In this document: positions 30,991 through 41,531 of the stretch, piece after piece
Layout of the letters: each line of letters begins with the position of its first letter
Numbering within the stretch: position 1 is the stretch's first letter
From: Agapetus fuscipes
Taxonomy: Eukaryota > Arthropoda > Insecta > Trichoptera > Glossosomatidae
Direction of reading: 5' to 3'
Assembly (NCBI GenBank): GCA_951799405.1
Contig: OX637363.1
Span: 4,340,001 to 4,404,000, forward strand
Length of the DNA stretch: 64,000 bases
Position numbers and translations under genes: made by a program
Notes under the pieces: generated by a model
Told to the model about the DNA's origin: nothing
Database searches by the model: none
What the model saw: the letters and a program-made list of their open reading frames with translations, nothing else

Positions 30991-31335
30991 CCGGTCGATA
31001 GCTCAGTTGGTAGTGTGCTTGCATTCCATGCCGTGAGTTCGGGTTCGAATCCCACCGAGCGCGAGGGCGTCAGAAATGATTTCCCGTTTCGGTGTTTATT
31101 TCAAACCCCAAAATAAAAATACCGGCAAGGATTACTCAGCCTTCACAAGAAATGAGTACCGCTCTCTCGAGAGCTGGGAAACCCCCACTTCAACTGAAGT
31201 GGTTGGCGTAAGGCCGGCCCCCTTAACTGTAAAAATAAATAGGTTCAACTCGCCACATGCGACCCCTTCGGGGATAACGCGGCAAGAAGTTACACTATAC
31301 GTGTAGCTTAGTTGCGTTTTTTTTTTTTGCGTAGG
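30991..31335 (+). repeat. SINE-B, near full length
   Basis: The best copy in the window. The tRNA-like head has A box GATAGCTCAGTTGGTAG and B box GGTTCGAATCC. The body carries CGTTTCGGTGTTTATTTC, CTCAGCCTTCACAAGAAATG and GGTTGGCGTAAGGCCGGC. The 3' end reads GTGTAGCTTAGTTGCG then a T-run. No trailing CCA or intact acceptor stem is present, so it is not a tRNA gene. Confidence 0.88.
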
Positions 31336-31399
31336 TACCAATATATATCATGTTCAAACTGTTTGTTTGCTATATAAATAAATAAATTTAAAAAATATA

Positions 31400-31555
31400 T
31401 CAAACTGGCCTTGAAAGCTCAGGGTCTCTCGCACCAGAATCCTCCAGGACTCTCTGTCTTGTGCTGCTTCCCTCCATGGTCCCTTCACTCCCAGGACTGT
31501 ACCGTATTCTGGGACGCCTGAGTGGTCTAACACTGGAGGGGGCACCATCCAAGAA
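31400..31555 (-). repeat. Dispersed repeat piece shared with the left window end
   Basis: CCTTGAAAGCTCAGGGTCTC and CACCAGAATCCTCCAGGACT recur at 19.58-19.62 kb and, inverted, in the tandem repeat at 71-316. They probably belong to one LINE 3' region. Confidence 0.5.
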
Positions 31556-31563
31556 AAACGCAA

Positions 31564-34077
31564 TTAACCCTTTCGTGGGCCGTGGGAAGATGTATTCCCA
31601 GATAAGGAAATGTCATAAAAAAGTCATTGGGAAGCGGTATTCCCAATTAAAATATACTATTGCCATCTGTTGACAAACTCTAGAATCTTTTTAAAACCAA
31701 ATATTTCACAAGCAACGTCAGTTGTTGATAGGACATCGCTTGGAGTGGACGCGGCCGAGATTTTTTGTGTCAAATTGTCGAAAATCCGGAGTTTTTTCAC
31801 AAAAAAAAGTTTTATTCAGCTTCTAGGACTTTCTAAGCTATATACTATTATATTTCTATTACGGTAGGTATTCAGGTTTACATTGATGAATAAATATTTG
31901 AAAATATGCATGTCGTTCAGTTATAATCGAGTGTCAAAGTAGTGGGAAGTATATATCCCACGGAACTAAATGTGACCAAAATTTTTCATACTTATTTTTT
32001 TAAATATTTTTGTTATGTTACTATTTACTTTTATTTTTATTTTTAGATGGCTAAAAAATGGAATGTGCTCGAGGATATGGAAGAAATATTAGAATATTTC
32101 CATTCTTTGCCTTCAGACGAAGAATATTCAGATGCTGAGTGCGACGAAGATGCTCGTGAAGAATTGGATGAACTGGACAATACTAATATTGATTTTCAAC
32201 ACTTTCCTCAAACGGAAAACTATGTAAATGAATCAGAAGATTTTATTGAGATATTACCACCGGATATTATAGAATTTGTCACACCCCAAGTTCAATGGAC
32301 ATCGAACTGTGAAGATTTTCAAAAACCTGACGACCAAAGAATAGAGTTTGGAAATTCCAAATTGGATTTCATTTACCCCAAAGAAATCGATATTTTCGAG
32401 AAATCTTTTGAAAATATATTTGAGATTATAGTGGAAGAAACAAACATATACGCCAAACAAGAGTCGAAAAATAATTGGATGGACGTCAATGTTGACGAAA
32501 TTCGGGCCTTTTTTGGAATTTTAATAATAATGGGGATTCATCAGCTACCCCATTTGAAAAACTATTGGAGCTCTGACCCTATTCTTGGAGTACCAGCGAT
32601 AAATAAAATAATCACTGCTAAGCGATTAAAAAAAATAGTGGAGACCATTCATATGAATGACAATACAAAAAACAAAGAAAAATCAGACCCAAATTATGAT
32701 AAATTGCACAAAGTACGTCGAGTGATGGACCAACTAAATACTAATTTTCAAGCAATGATGAGCCCTTCCTCATTTTTATCTATTGATGAGTCAATGATAA
32801 AGTTCAAAGGCCGATCTTCTTTGAAACAATACATGCCCATGAAACCTGTGAAGAGAGGTTATAAAGCATGGTGTTTGGCTGATTCAACAAATGGTTTTGT
32901 TTTAAAATTTGATATATATACAGGAAAGGGTTCAAATTATTCAAAATCCTTTGGCTTGGGGGAAAAAGTAGTTGTTGATCTAAGTAAGGGCTTTGAATTT
33001 CAAAATTATGTACTCACTTTTGATATTTTTTTTAGTAGCACTAAATTACTGTTTTATCTAAAATCTAAAGGTATAGATGCAATGGGAACGGTGAGAGTGA
33101 ACAAAAAGAATTTGCCCCAAATTTTCACCTCGAATACAGAGAAACTAAATCGAGGTGAGTTCCAATTTCAAAACGGGAACTCAATTATTCTTGCCGTTCG
33201 ATGGATGGATAACAAAGCTGTCCATTTTTTATCGACCGTTTCAAATCACCTGGAGACAACGTTTGTGCAGCGAAAGGATAAAAAAGGTGAAAAAAAGGCT
33301 GTTTCTTGCCCTCTAGTTGTTTCGGAATATAATCGAGTGATGGGCGGGGTGGACAGATTCGATCAGCTAAGGGAACGGTACGAAGTGGGAAGGAAGTCGG
33401 TGAAATGGTGGCACAGGATAATGTACAGCATGATCGATATGGCAATCTTCAATTCTTTTATTGTTGGATGCAAGCTGCTACCAACCAAAACATCAAAAAC
33501 TCAATTGCAGTTTCGATTATCACTAGCACGACAGCTGATTGGTGATTATTGCACAAGAAAAAGAAGAGGACGTCCTGTACATTTTTTGGAAAAAAGAGGA
33601 TCAGTCCCGGAAGAAATCCGTCTCACAGGGGTTGGGCAGCATCTCCCAACACTTGGTGGCACTTACAGACGGTGCAGGTGCTGCAGTACCAAAGCTATCG
33701 AAAAGCGTACCAAATATATTTGCAGCGGGTGCGAGGTGCCACTTTGCGTGGATCCATGTTTCAAAATTTTTCATGGAAAAATGTAAAAATATTTTGTCCT
33801 TTTTGTTTCTTTAATGTTAACCTACTATAATTGTGTATTTTCCATATTTTTTTATCCATAATATATAAGTTTAAAAAATATTTTGATTTTTATTTCTGCT
33901 AAAATTATGTCTCAGTAATGGTTCCGTGGGATCTAGGCTCACCACGATTATCTTTTTACCTATAGTATTTTTTTACTTTTTTTTTTTACATTCATATTAT
34001 CAAATGGCTACTTAATAATTTCAGCTAAGTAATTTAAAAAATATATAAAGAATAAAATTTGCCCACCAAAGGGTTAA
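31564..34077 (+). mobile_element. Complete piggyBac transposon
   Basis: TTAA target duplications (31564-31567 and 34074-34077) flank 13-bp inverted ends CCCTTTCGTGGGC and GCCCACCAAAGGG, which differ at one position. A single uninterrupted transposase gene lies between. piggyBac elements insert at TTAA and excise precisely. Here the target is within the 3' end of a reversed SINE-B. Joining the outer flanks at one TTAA rebuilds the AAAACGCAA-TTAA-ACTACAC stretch of that SINE, which confirms both borders. Subterminal repeats such as CGTGGGAAGATGTATTCCCA (31576 on) and GGGAAGCGGTATTCCCA (31629 on) are likely transposase binding sites. Confidence 0.95.
32047..33786 (+). CDS. piggyBac transposase
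   Basis: This is a 579-residue, intronless DDD transposase that cuts and pastes DNA at TTAA sites. Residues 1-45 are acidic. The N-terminal domain shows PKEIDIFEKSFENIFEIIVE, then EIRAFFGILIIMGIHQLP. The catalytic block has D247 in FLSIDESMIKFKGRSSLKQ, D326 in YVLTFDIFFSS, and D436/D439 in RVMGGVDRFDQ, matching D268, D346, D447 and D450 of the founding Trichoplusia element. The asparagine that commonly follows the second catalytic aspartate (DNFF) is isoleucine here. The C-terminal cysteine-rich domain (C543, C545, C546, C559, C562, C567, C571, H576) is the end-binding, RING-like module. Length is normal, and the frame and transposon ends are intact, so activity is plausible. The ATG directly follows the TTTTTAG upstream stop. 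Confidence 0.96.
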   Translation: MAKKWNVLEDMEEILEYFHSLPSDEEYSDAECDEDAREELDELDNTNIDFQHFPQTENYVNESEDFIEILPPDIIEFVTPQVQWTSNCEDFQKPDDQRIEFGNSKLDFIYPKEIDIFEKSFENIFEIIVEETNIYAKQESKNNWMDVNVDEIRAFFGILIIMGIHQLPHLKNYWSSDPILGVPAINKIITAKRLKKIVETIHMNDNTKNKEKSDPNYDKLHKVRRVMDQLNTNFQAMMSPSSFLSIDESMIKFKGRSSLKQYMPMKPVKRGYKAWCLADSTNGFVLKFDIYTGKGSNYSKSFGLGEKVVVDLSKGFEFQNYVLTFDIFFSSTKLLFYLKSKGIDAMGTVRVNKKNLPQIFTSNTEKLNRGEFQFQNGNSIILAVRWMDNKAVHFLSTVSNHLETTFVQRKDKKGEKKAVSCPLVVSEYNRVMGGVDRFDQLRERYEVGRKSVKWWHRIMYSMIDMAIFNSFIVGCKLLPTKTSKTQLQFRLSLARQLIGDYCTRKRRGRPVHFLEKRGSVPEEIRLTGVGQHLPTLGGTYRRCRCCSTKAIEKRTKYICSGCEVPLCVDPCFKIFHGKM

Positions 34078-34400
34078 ACTACACATGTAGTGTAACTTCT
34101 TACCTGCGTTATCCCCGAAGGGGTCGCATGTGGCGATTTAAAACCTATGTATTTTTACGGGTAAGGGAGCCGGCTTCACACCAACCGCTTTCATTTGAAC
34201 TGGGAGTTTCTCAGCTCCCGGGGGGGGGGGCTGGTTTTCATTTATTGTGAAGGCTGAGTACACCTTGCCGGTATTTATTTTGGGCTTGAAATAGACACCG
34301 AAACGGGAAATCATTTCTGACACCCTCTGTGGGATTCGTACCCGAGCTCACGGCATGAAATGCAAGCACTCTACAAACTGAGATATCGGCCGTCCTTTCG
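34074..34400 (-). repeat. SINE-B copy split by piggyBac
   Basis: The reversed SINE-B body (GTGTAACTTCTTACC, GGGGTCGCATGTGGCG, CACACCAACCGCTTTC) runs to the tRNA-like head complement GGGATTCGTACCCGAGCTC and GAGATATCGG. Its last 3' bases lie on the other side of the piggyBac, at about 31552-31567. A GGGGGGGGG run interrupts the body near 34220. Confidence 0.85.
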
Positions 34401-34434
34401 TGAAACAAGGATATGACATTGATAAAGTGAACCA

Positions 34435-35000
34435 TTTTTTACATTATAGGTGGTCAGCCTCATACCAACCGGTCAATCGGATAACATCGTTCTAATCTAA
34501 TCTAAACGGATACAAAGAAGTACAAACTATGGTAGAGTGAAAAAAGACCTAGACCTTAGTGGCATAGATTTTGATAATTTCCAATTATGCTGTGAAAGCG
34601 TTCATCTTGAAATATCGGCAAAAACTATAATTAGAAAATACTGAGGTACCTGCCTCCATATTAGTCTATCGATATTTTCACCTGGGTGAGATGATCGAGG
34701 ATATCATATTTGGCTGACATGTTGGTGACCCGTTGAGAAGGGTTTGAAGCGCCAGACACTCAGATCTGCGTGGTTGACATGGTTCAGGCTGGTATGCGGC
34801 TGACCACCCATGCTGTAGAAAATGGTTCACATGATTTCCAATGTCACAGAGTTGTAGGGTGTATGCCCATTTGAGATTTAGTTTTTATGTTGTAGGTTCA
34901 CATGCGGTATGCGCAAGCGCGAACTTGTACGTGTCGGCTTGTGAGAATGCATATCATGTGAATCTCCAATATTACATATTGGAGGGGCAACGCGTAACCA
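34435..35000. repeat. LINE-C and LINE-R 3' fragments
   Basis: A reversed LINE-C 3' UTR piece lies at 34435-34480 and a forward piece at about 34785-34990 (GGCTGACCACCCATGCTGTA, GGTTCACATGCGGTATG). Between them, 34690-34790 resembles the CR1/L2-like ORF2 end seen at 28.1 kb (ACACTCAGATCTGCG). Confidence 0.55.
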
Positions 35001-35192
35001 TTACCCCTGCAGGGAGTATATAAATATGAAAAAAACAAATGGAGAAACTACACCGTATTCCTCCAAATGAGAGATATGAAAATACCTAGATATTTTCTCT
35101 CAAACAAAAACCGACCTTCACTAGGTGGCTTTCAATGGTTGGACGACCTTCCCGTTCCAAAAAGAAGCGATGATCAAAGGCCTGCCACTCAC

Positions 35193-35291
35193 CCAATTGT
35201 GCTGCGTTAGTCCAAAATGATGATCGTCTTCCCAGGATCCTGATGATGAGCTCTGTTCACAACTGCCGTACTTGGATGTTATATGAAACAT
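35193..35291 (-). CDS. Candidate 33-codon first exon, unidentified
   Basis: On minus, an ATG at 35291 opens MFHITSKYGSCEQSSSSGSW and EDDHHFGLTQHNW. It ends at a strong donor, GTGAGT, at 35192. The serine-rich acidic stretch looks coding-like and is outside the recognised repeats. No downstream exon or family is recognised, so this may be chance. Confidence 0.2.
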
Positions 35292-35794
35292 TCACATCAA
35301 ATATCACAATCACAAATTATAGAAATATTAAAAAAAGTCAATGTGATTTTTACGGATTTTTACGGGTTAAATTTCAAATCGTTCGAAACACACAAAAACG
35401 TGTTTTCATTACAACGGTAGAAACGGAAGTCAATTGATGTGTTGCTAATTTCACAATTAATCCGCGTCAAAGGATAATACTGACATCTTGCGATTTATCC
35501 ACACTTTTTTCAGCTTGTGACAGAACCAACATGAAATTCGCTTCTTTATAACTAATTAAATACTATTACAACTATTATTATACAAATATTATACAAATAT
35601 TACAACTATTATTATATTAAATACTATAACAACTATTAATAACTAATTAAATAAAAATACAAACAGATGGCGCTACTCATGCGTCACCACATTTCTTTGC
35701 AACTCAGATTAGATTAGATAAGATAAGATAGCAACTATTTAGAGCATTGCTGATTGCTGTGAACCTTAGCTTTGTTTGGTCCAACATCTATAAT

Positions 35795-36235
35795 AATCTA
35801 TAATCTAAGTTGCAAGGATATATTCCTTTAAAGTTCTCAAATGCATGCCCACAAACAAACACGTGTAGTTCGCGCTTACAAATGCTGAAAGTGTAATATC
35901 AAATAAAATCCAAACCTCAAATGAACATAAGCCCTACAACTTTTGCCGACCTTCCCTGATACAGGGGTGACATTGACAAAGTGAACCATTTTTTACAGTA
36001 TGGGTGGTCAGCGTCATACCTACCTATAAGTCATGGAATACGAATAATAAATAACATTAAAGTATTACAAAAATAACAAAACCTTAAAAATAAATCTACA
36101 CAACAAAAAAATTTATACTTTCCCATACAAAAAAATGTAACAAATGAATAAGCCAACTTTACAAATCAACATTGCAGATTAGCTGCCACTTCTTCCTGTC
36201 CTTGCATTCTTTTTTCATTTCATCCGGAGTCATTA
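35795..36235 (-). repeat. LINE-C 3' end copy, reversed
   Basis: It runs from the tail TATAATCTAAGTTGCAAGG through the 3' UTR (CCTGATACAGGGGTGACATT, GGTGGTCAGCGTCATACC) to decayed coding-end sequence near 36165-36235 (TTAGCTGCCACTTC). Confidence 0.75.
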
Positions 36236-36630
36236 ATAAAACTTTGACACGTCCTAATATTGAGGTTTTAAAAAATCTTACTTTAAATAATTGCAGGCTA
36301 TCACTTTCCTCAGTCACTAAGCTAAGTTCTTTACCTGTTTATTTTGTTTGTCATAAAATTGTTGAACCGGCCACGCAGCATTTCTATTGTTTTTTATTTA
36401 ATTTTATTGAAAAGCAAAGTACTGAAAACGAGAATTTAAAATACTCTTCTACAGTTGCTCGCTACTTGGGTTACTTTTATTTTCTTGTTCTGCATTCAGT
36501 AAAAATAGTCATGGTTCGTCAATATTGCATACTAGCAATATCGCACGCACTTCAGCAAATCTGTTTTGTAATTTTTTTACTTTTCTATTTTCAAACTTCC
36601 TTTACTTATAAGTTGGTATGAGGCTGACCC
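36236..36630. other. Unassigned AT-rich segment between LINE copies
   Basis: A 149-codon plus-strand frame (36172-36621) crosses this segment but starts inside LINE-C and has no recognisable domain. I see no gene. Confidence 0.4.
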
Positions 36631-36639
36631 CCAGTACTG

Positions 36640-37320
36640 AAAAAAGTTTGTTACTTTGCCTTTGTTACGCCTGTGTCAGGCATGACATCGCTCTATACTT
36701 TTCTCGGTCGTCCTTTATCTCTTTTTCCTTTCACACTTCCTCTGTATACATACTTTGTCAATCTATCATCATTCATTCTTTCCACATGCCCAAACCATCT
36801 CATCACATTCTTTTGTATCTTAACTTTTACATCCTCTTTCAACTTACATTATTTTTTCACCCATTCATGCTGTACTCTGTCCTTTAGTAGTTTTCCTGTC
36901 TTGCTTCTCAGATGCTTCATTTCCATCATACATACTTTACTCATTTCGTTATTATTCACTGTCCATGCTTCATTTCCATAATCTGGTAACAATATGCCAC
37001 ATTGTGTACCGCCATTCTCAGATCCATCGTCAATTGCTTGTTTTTTGCTATTTTTTCAATTGCACCGACCTTCCCACTTCCGAGAAATATATAAACGAGA
37101 TCCTTACGAAAATTATGCGATCAAATTTGATGTGTCATTCAAATATTGATTGGAGGGTGGTGCAACAGGCCTTAAGGGCTACAGGGCTTTTCCTTACACA
37201 CCCTATTCTCAAGTTCCCTTGTTATCTTCCCATTCTTTTCAAACATACTTCCCAAGTATATAAATCATCCACAATTTGAACTTTCTTACCATTTAACATG
37301 AACATGTATTCTTCAGTTTA
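36640..37320 (-). repeat. LINE ORF2 end fragment, reversed, with a MITE-M piece
   Basis: Bases 36680-37000 match, in reverse, the LINE C-terminal segment at 24.06-24.36 kb (AATCTATCATCATTCATTCT, CCACATGCCCAAACCATCTC). At 37060-37178 there is a MITE-M half (CCCACTTCCGAGAAATATAT ... GGTGCAACAGGCC) inserted in it. Confidence 0.65.
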
Positions 37321-37656
37321 ATTTTCTAATTGCAGGATAGCTGGACGTTCTCATCCCGTGATCCATGAACCGATGTAGTGTTATTTGTGAATCACAGATT
37401 GAAAGATCTAAAGCAAGGAATTCAAAGTGTGAAATTTATCGGTGCCCAAACGTATTCAGTTTCACTGACTGTCTCACGGCTCAATAATTTCTTGAATCGA
37501 TAAGAACAAATACGTGCCTGATTTTTTTTTGCATCAACACCCAATAAGCCCACCTCGTCCATTATAAAATCAAATCGTAGACTTGATGTAACAATATCAT
37601 TTAGTTTGCTTTTCCAGCAGACAGCCGCGTTTATCAAACCCAGATCGGCGTTTCGC

Positions 37657-37693
37657 TATAAAAACCAAGTGTTTTCACAAAATATTATCAGTT
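37657..37693 (+). promoter_or_regulatory. Core promoter of the cuticle protein gene
   Basis: TATAAAA at 37657-37663 is followed 24 bases later by ATCAGTT (37687-37693), the arthropod initiator with its TCAGT core. Taking the A at 37690 as +1 puts the TATA box at about -33, the standard spacing. The predicted 5' UTR is 49 bases. TATA plus initiator promoters are common in strongly pulsed cuticle genes. Confidence 0.75.
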
Positions 37694-37738
37694 CGATTGC
37701 GATTCTTTCACAGTGAACAATCGTCGAGTTTAGGAAAA

Positions 37739-39742
37739 ATGAATTCGTTTGTTACGGTAAAGAATGTTTATTAAATTAGTTTCTTTTAAAACAGTGAAAC
37801 TTCGAGGATGCTTTAAAATATGTGTAAAATCTTACCACGTACTCGTATTGTTATTTTGGCATAAGAAAGCTTTAGCTTCAACTACGAGGAGCATTGGTTT
37901 CCACCTCTGTTGATTGTTACCAAATTAAACTCTACATTAACTTTCTGTGTCGGTTAAATCTCCTGCGCAACGTTATAAGTTATATGACTACTAAATCATA
38001 GTTGTTCAAAATACTTAGTTAAATGCTTTGATAGAAGTATATGTGTCTTTATATTAAGGATACTAAATTTCGTCTAACCACGATCGTATTGTGAACTTTG
38101 GTCTATGAGTGAATCTATTTTTCATGGGAAATGTCAACTTGTCATTTCCTATTTAAGGGGTGAAAGAGTCCGATAAGGTTCACTGTTGAGTCCAATATTG
38201 TTCATTATTTTTTATTTTATCATTTCCTTTGTTCAGGGTTGTCTGCTAGCTGTTGCCAGTTCGGCTTTGGCTCAGGAAGGTCCAGGAGGCTACTCCTTTT
38301 CATTTCCTATTTAAGGTGTGAAAGAGTCCGACAAGGTTCACTATTAAGTCCAATATTATTCATTGTGTATTTATTTTTTACTTTTGTTTGTTCAGGTTTG
38401 TCTGCTGGCTGTTGCCAGTTCAGCTTTGGCTCAGGAAGGTCCAGGAGGGTACTCCTACAATAGGTTCTCAGGCCCAGTCAGCGGGCAGATCCAGCAGATC
38501 CAAGTAGAAGCGGCAAAGGGACAAGCAGCCACACAGCATGCTGACTATGGATACGATCATCAGACTGGACAGATCAGTCCCGAGACCCAAAAGTACGCGC
38601 ACTACAAGACTGTGGATTATGTGGTAAGAAAATTGTATTTATTATTATGGCAATTTACCAAAAAGGTACAAAATATCATCTAAAGAAAACAAAGCACAAA
38701 CTGATGATGATCGTGTCCCGGTAATGACCGGTCCATAGTCCAGTGGTAGCACTTCGGACTCGTGAATGGAAGGTTGTGGGTTCGAATCCCGGCGGAGCAC
38801 AAAAAATATACCATTTATATTTTCAATTTTGCTCTTCGCTGGGTTGAAAAATTTATAAACCTGTACCAAAGATCAGTCATGAAAAGGTTCATCCAGCCTC
38901 ACAGCAACTGGGTCTTGCTTGAGAATTGGCGCTTTCTAACGACAACCAAGCTCGTAAAAAGTCCGGTCGAAAGCCCAGTTGGTAGAATGCTTACATTCCA
39001 TGCCGAGAGCGAGGGTTCAATCCTTACCGAAGGTGTCAGAAATGATTTCCCCGATTTGATGTCTATTTCAAACCCAAAATAAATACAGGCAACGTGTACT
39101 CAGCCTTCACAAGAGTTGAGTACCAGACCCCCGGGAGCTGGGAAGCCCTCACTCACACTGAAAGTGGTTGGTGTGAGGCCGGCAAAGCACAAATGGATGA
39201 TGATCATTGATCAAGATTAAGGCTTTTTCTTGTCACATATGTAATGACCCAAAACATGAGTCGTTTACTACAAACAACAACCATAAAAGAAACGATCAAA
39301 ACTTCCCCAACTTCTGAGCAATGCACTGCATTCAAATCCTTTAAAATTTCAAAATAATGACCCCTTTTCTTTGGGCTTGCACCTATTGATTTAGTGTTTA
39401 GTTAATACATTTGTTTTCTCTAGGCCAAACCAGATTACCAGTACGCATACGGAGTAGAAGATCCTCACACCGGCAACACCCAGAACCACAAAGAGACGAG
39501 AGATGGAGACGTGGTCAAAGGAGAATACAGTCTGGTGGAGGCTGACGGCAGCCTGAGGGTAGTCAAGTACACTGCTGATCCCAAGAACGGATTCCAGGTC
39601 AGTTCAGTCAACTGCTTTGTTGTGCTTAGCTAAGAAATCGATTCGCCGACTTTCATTATTTTACGGATAGCGTAATATCATGTGACGAAGTAACCCAGCC
39701 AAGCAGGAATAACCATCAGTAAAAGCATTAGAGTGATTGATT

Positions 39743-39789
<47 letters not shown>

Positions 39790-40727
39790 TTGTGCACAAC
39801 AGGTCACCTTTATTACAGTGCACCCTCACAGCTATCAACACGCTGGGAGAAACTCTATTGCAAGATTTTTAAATGTTAATAAATTACACTCAAAAATGTC
39901 TATATTAGACTTATTTATATATCTGATGTGAATAACATGTAGCAGTTTTACTTTTTGTATCTTTCTTGAATTGACAACATACTGAAGATTAATTAAAGCA
40001 GATTTGAGGGCGGAATCCCATTTTCTTTGTTACAGGTCTGTTTAAACGAAAAAGAATAATAATATTGAGTAATAACATAGAGGAGGAGAAACTAACTTAG
40101 GTACTGCATTGATACATACTATCTACCACATTTGTCAGTCCTGTTAAACGTTGCAGTTGTGTAGTCATACAAAACATGTTTTTATTTGTCAAATTCTATG
40201 TTTTCTTGCTTTCTCTATTGTGTGTTGTGACACTCAATTAAAACACATGCCATAATGTGTTAAAATAATGCATTTTTCCTTTAAAATTCGTCAATTTTAT
40301 CGATCACAAGATTTATACCGCATGCGTCTGTGTTCGGACTGCTCCGGGCATAGTACCCATGCGGCAATGCTGCCACCTTTCTAGAAACATTTTTACATTC
40401 GCCCGAGTTTTTTTTTGTACACATGGAAATGCAACTGTGAAGTTCTTTGTTCTCTTTCTTACTAATGATCATTTTCGTAAGTGGGTTGAAACAGATATAT
40501 ATTGACTATTTTCGTAGGTAATACATACATGGATTTTTTTTTTTTTTCTTCTCCACCAGGCCACCGTCCACAAGGAGCCCGGCAATGGCGCCGCTCCTCA
40601 GCCCCAGCAGCAGTCTGCCCCTCTGCAGCACTACGCCCCAAGGCCGCGCCCTCAGCAGCCTCAGTACAACCACAACTCCAGGAGCACGTCCTACTCCAAC
40701 GATGACGAGCCAGACTACAACTACTGA
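37739..40727 (+). CDS. RR-2 cuticular protein (Rebers-Riddiford chitin-binding)
   Basis: Four exons join in phase 0: 37739-37756, 38396-38623, 39424-39597 and 40560-40727, giving 195 residues. This is a secreted structural protein of the exoskeleton. Residues 1-18 ([18 protein letters not shown]) are a signal peptide split by intron 1 after codon 6, as usual in insect CPR genes. The mature N-terminus is G/Y/Q rich ([14 protein letters not shown]). The extended R&R consensus spans exons 2-4: [20 protein letters not shown], then [20 protein letters not shown], then [20 protein letters not shown]. The spacing and the GEYSL/ADG pattern mark the RR-2 class, typical of hard cuticle. The tail is P/Q rich and ends in DDEPDYNY. 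Intron 1 has a duplicated exon 2, intron 2 a SINE dimer and intron 3 repeat D. Confidence 0.95.
38140..38460 (+). repeat. 161-bp tandem duplication covering the start of exon 2
   Basis: Bases about 38140-38299 and 38300-38460 are tandem copies. Each has the segment GTGAAAGAGTCCGA, a TTCAG acceptor and the first exon 2 codons (CTGTTGCCAGTTC, CTCAGGAAGGTCCAGGAGG). The upstream copy is cut off after the codons for GGYS and lacks a donor, so it is a decoy acceptor. The downstream copy continues into the full exon. Confidence 0.88.
38722..39195 (+). repeat. SINE-A/SINE-B dimer
   Basis: SINE-A (head GGTCCATAGTCCAGTGGTAG, B box GGTTCGAATCC, body to about 38958) is joined at CAAGCTCGTAAAAA to SINE-B. 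SINE-B has head GTCGAAAGCCCAGTTGGTAG, body CTCAGCCTTCACAAGAG, and ends at GGTGTGAGGCCGG. The dimer lies in intron 2 of the cuticle gene and the SINE-B 3' end is missing. Confidence 0.85.
39745..39779. repeat. (AT)n microsatellite
   Basis: About 17 TA dinucleotides run in intron 3 of the cuticle gene, followed by a T-run. Confidence 0.95.
40085..40520 (-). repeat. Dispersed repeat D, copy 2
   Basis: This is the inverted complement of 24.82-25.24 kb (for example CGTTGCAGTTGTGTAGTCAT, GACTGCTCCGGGCATAGT, CGCCCGAGTTTTTTTTTG). It ends about 40 bases before the last exon of the cuticle gene, so it supplies part of that intron. Confidence 0.75.
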
Positions 40728-40753
40728 GCTACTAGTCACGTAGAATAACTTCT

Positions 40754-41319
40754 TTTAAGAACCTGTTGCACTAACCTCCAATCAGTTTTTGATTGACACA
40801 TCAATTTTGATTCATTAATTCTGGTAAGGACCTCGGTTAAGAGGCCGTTACCAAAAAATCCCGTTGTTTTTAAAAATGTTTTGTTTACTTTATGGCTTTA
40901 GTAAAAGAGTGACGTTAATGAAAATAATCACGCGTATATTTTGATTTATTATCTAAATTTTAAAGTTATTTTTTTCTGTATAACTTAAAAAATAAGGCCA
41001 CAAAAAATATTTAAAAAAACTCCTTTTCACATTTTTTTCTTCTAATTTTCTTGTTTTGTATTTTGGATTTTTATTTTCTTCATAATTATAGAATGATACA
41101 ATGTCTAGGAAACTATGCAATTAAGTTATGTAAGGTAATGTGAACAGTTGTCGAGATAAAATGAAAAAACTGTTTCCAAAAATTAAATAAATTAATTAGT
41201 TTCAGTTTTTTTGTCAGCTGACCTACGTTCATATATGCAACCATTTTTTTTTATTTGATGGGAGAAATTACACTTAATTTTGATATTTTCTGATTGGAGC
41301 TTGGTGCAACAGGCCCTAA
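40754..41319. mobile_element. MITE-M copy interrupted by unrelated DNA
   Basis: The left part (TTAAGAACCTGTTGCAC to about 40840) and right part (about 41210-41319, ending GGTGCAACAGGCCCTAAG) are the two halves of MITE-M. About 370 bp of AT-rich sequence between them is not in the other copies. It starts 27 bp after the cuticle gene stop, so it probably lies within that gene's 3' UTR. Confidence 0.65.
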
Positions 41320-41531
41320 GTATTTACTTCATTCAAGAACACATTTTCAAACGCCCCACAAAATACCGGTTAGTATGAACTTACAATTCTTTTTTTATTT
41401 GAAAAAAATGTATTACGCCGTCAAATAAAAACAGAAGCTCTTTCGCCGACTTTCGATTAGTAACGCTTAAAAGTTTAACTTAGAACTTCATTATTCTCTC
41501 ATATATTTATTTGAAATTAAAAAATGAGAAA

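Noticed and set aside
30991..31062. tRNA-like sequences with good A and B boxes (also at 21.6, 38.7, 44.4, 44.66, 59.57 and 62.8 kb)
   Set aside because: Each is followed by a conserved SINE body, recurs many times, and the acceptor and anticodon stems do not pair as in a functional tRNA. They are SINE heads, not tRNA genes.
36172..36621. A 149-codon plus-strand frame
   Set aside because: It begins inside a reversed LINE-C copy, has AT-driven composition and matches no domain.
40506..40739. A minus-strand frame antisense to the last cuticle exon
   Set aside because: It is the shadow of a GC-rich P/Q coding exon on the other strand.
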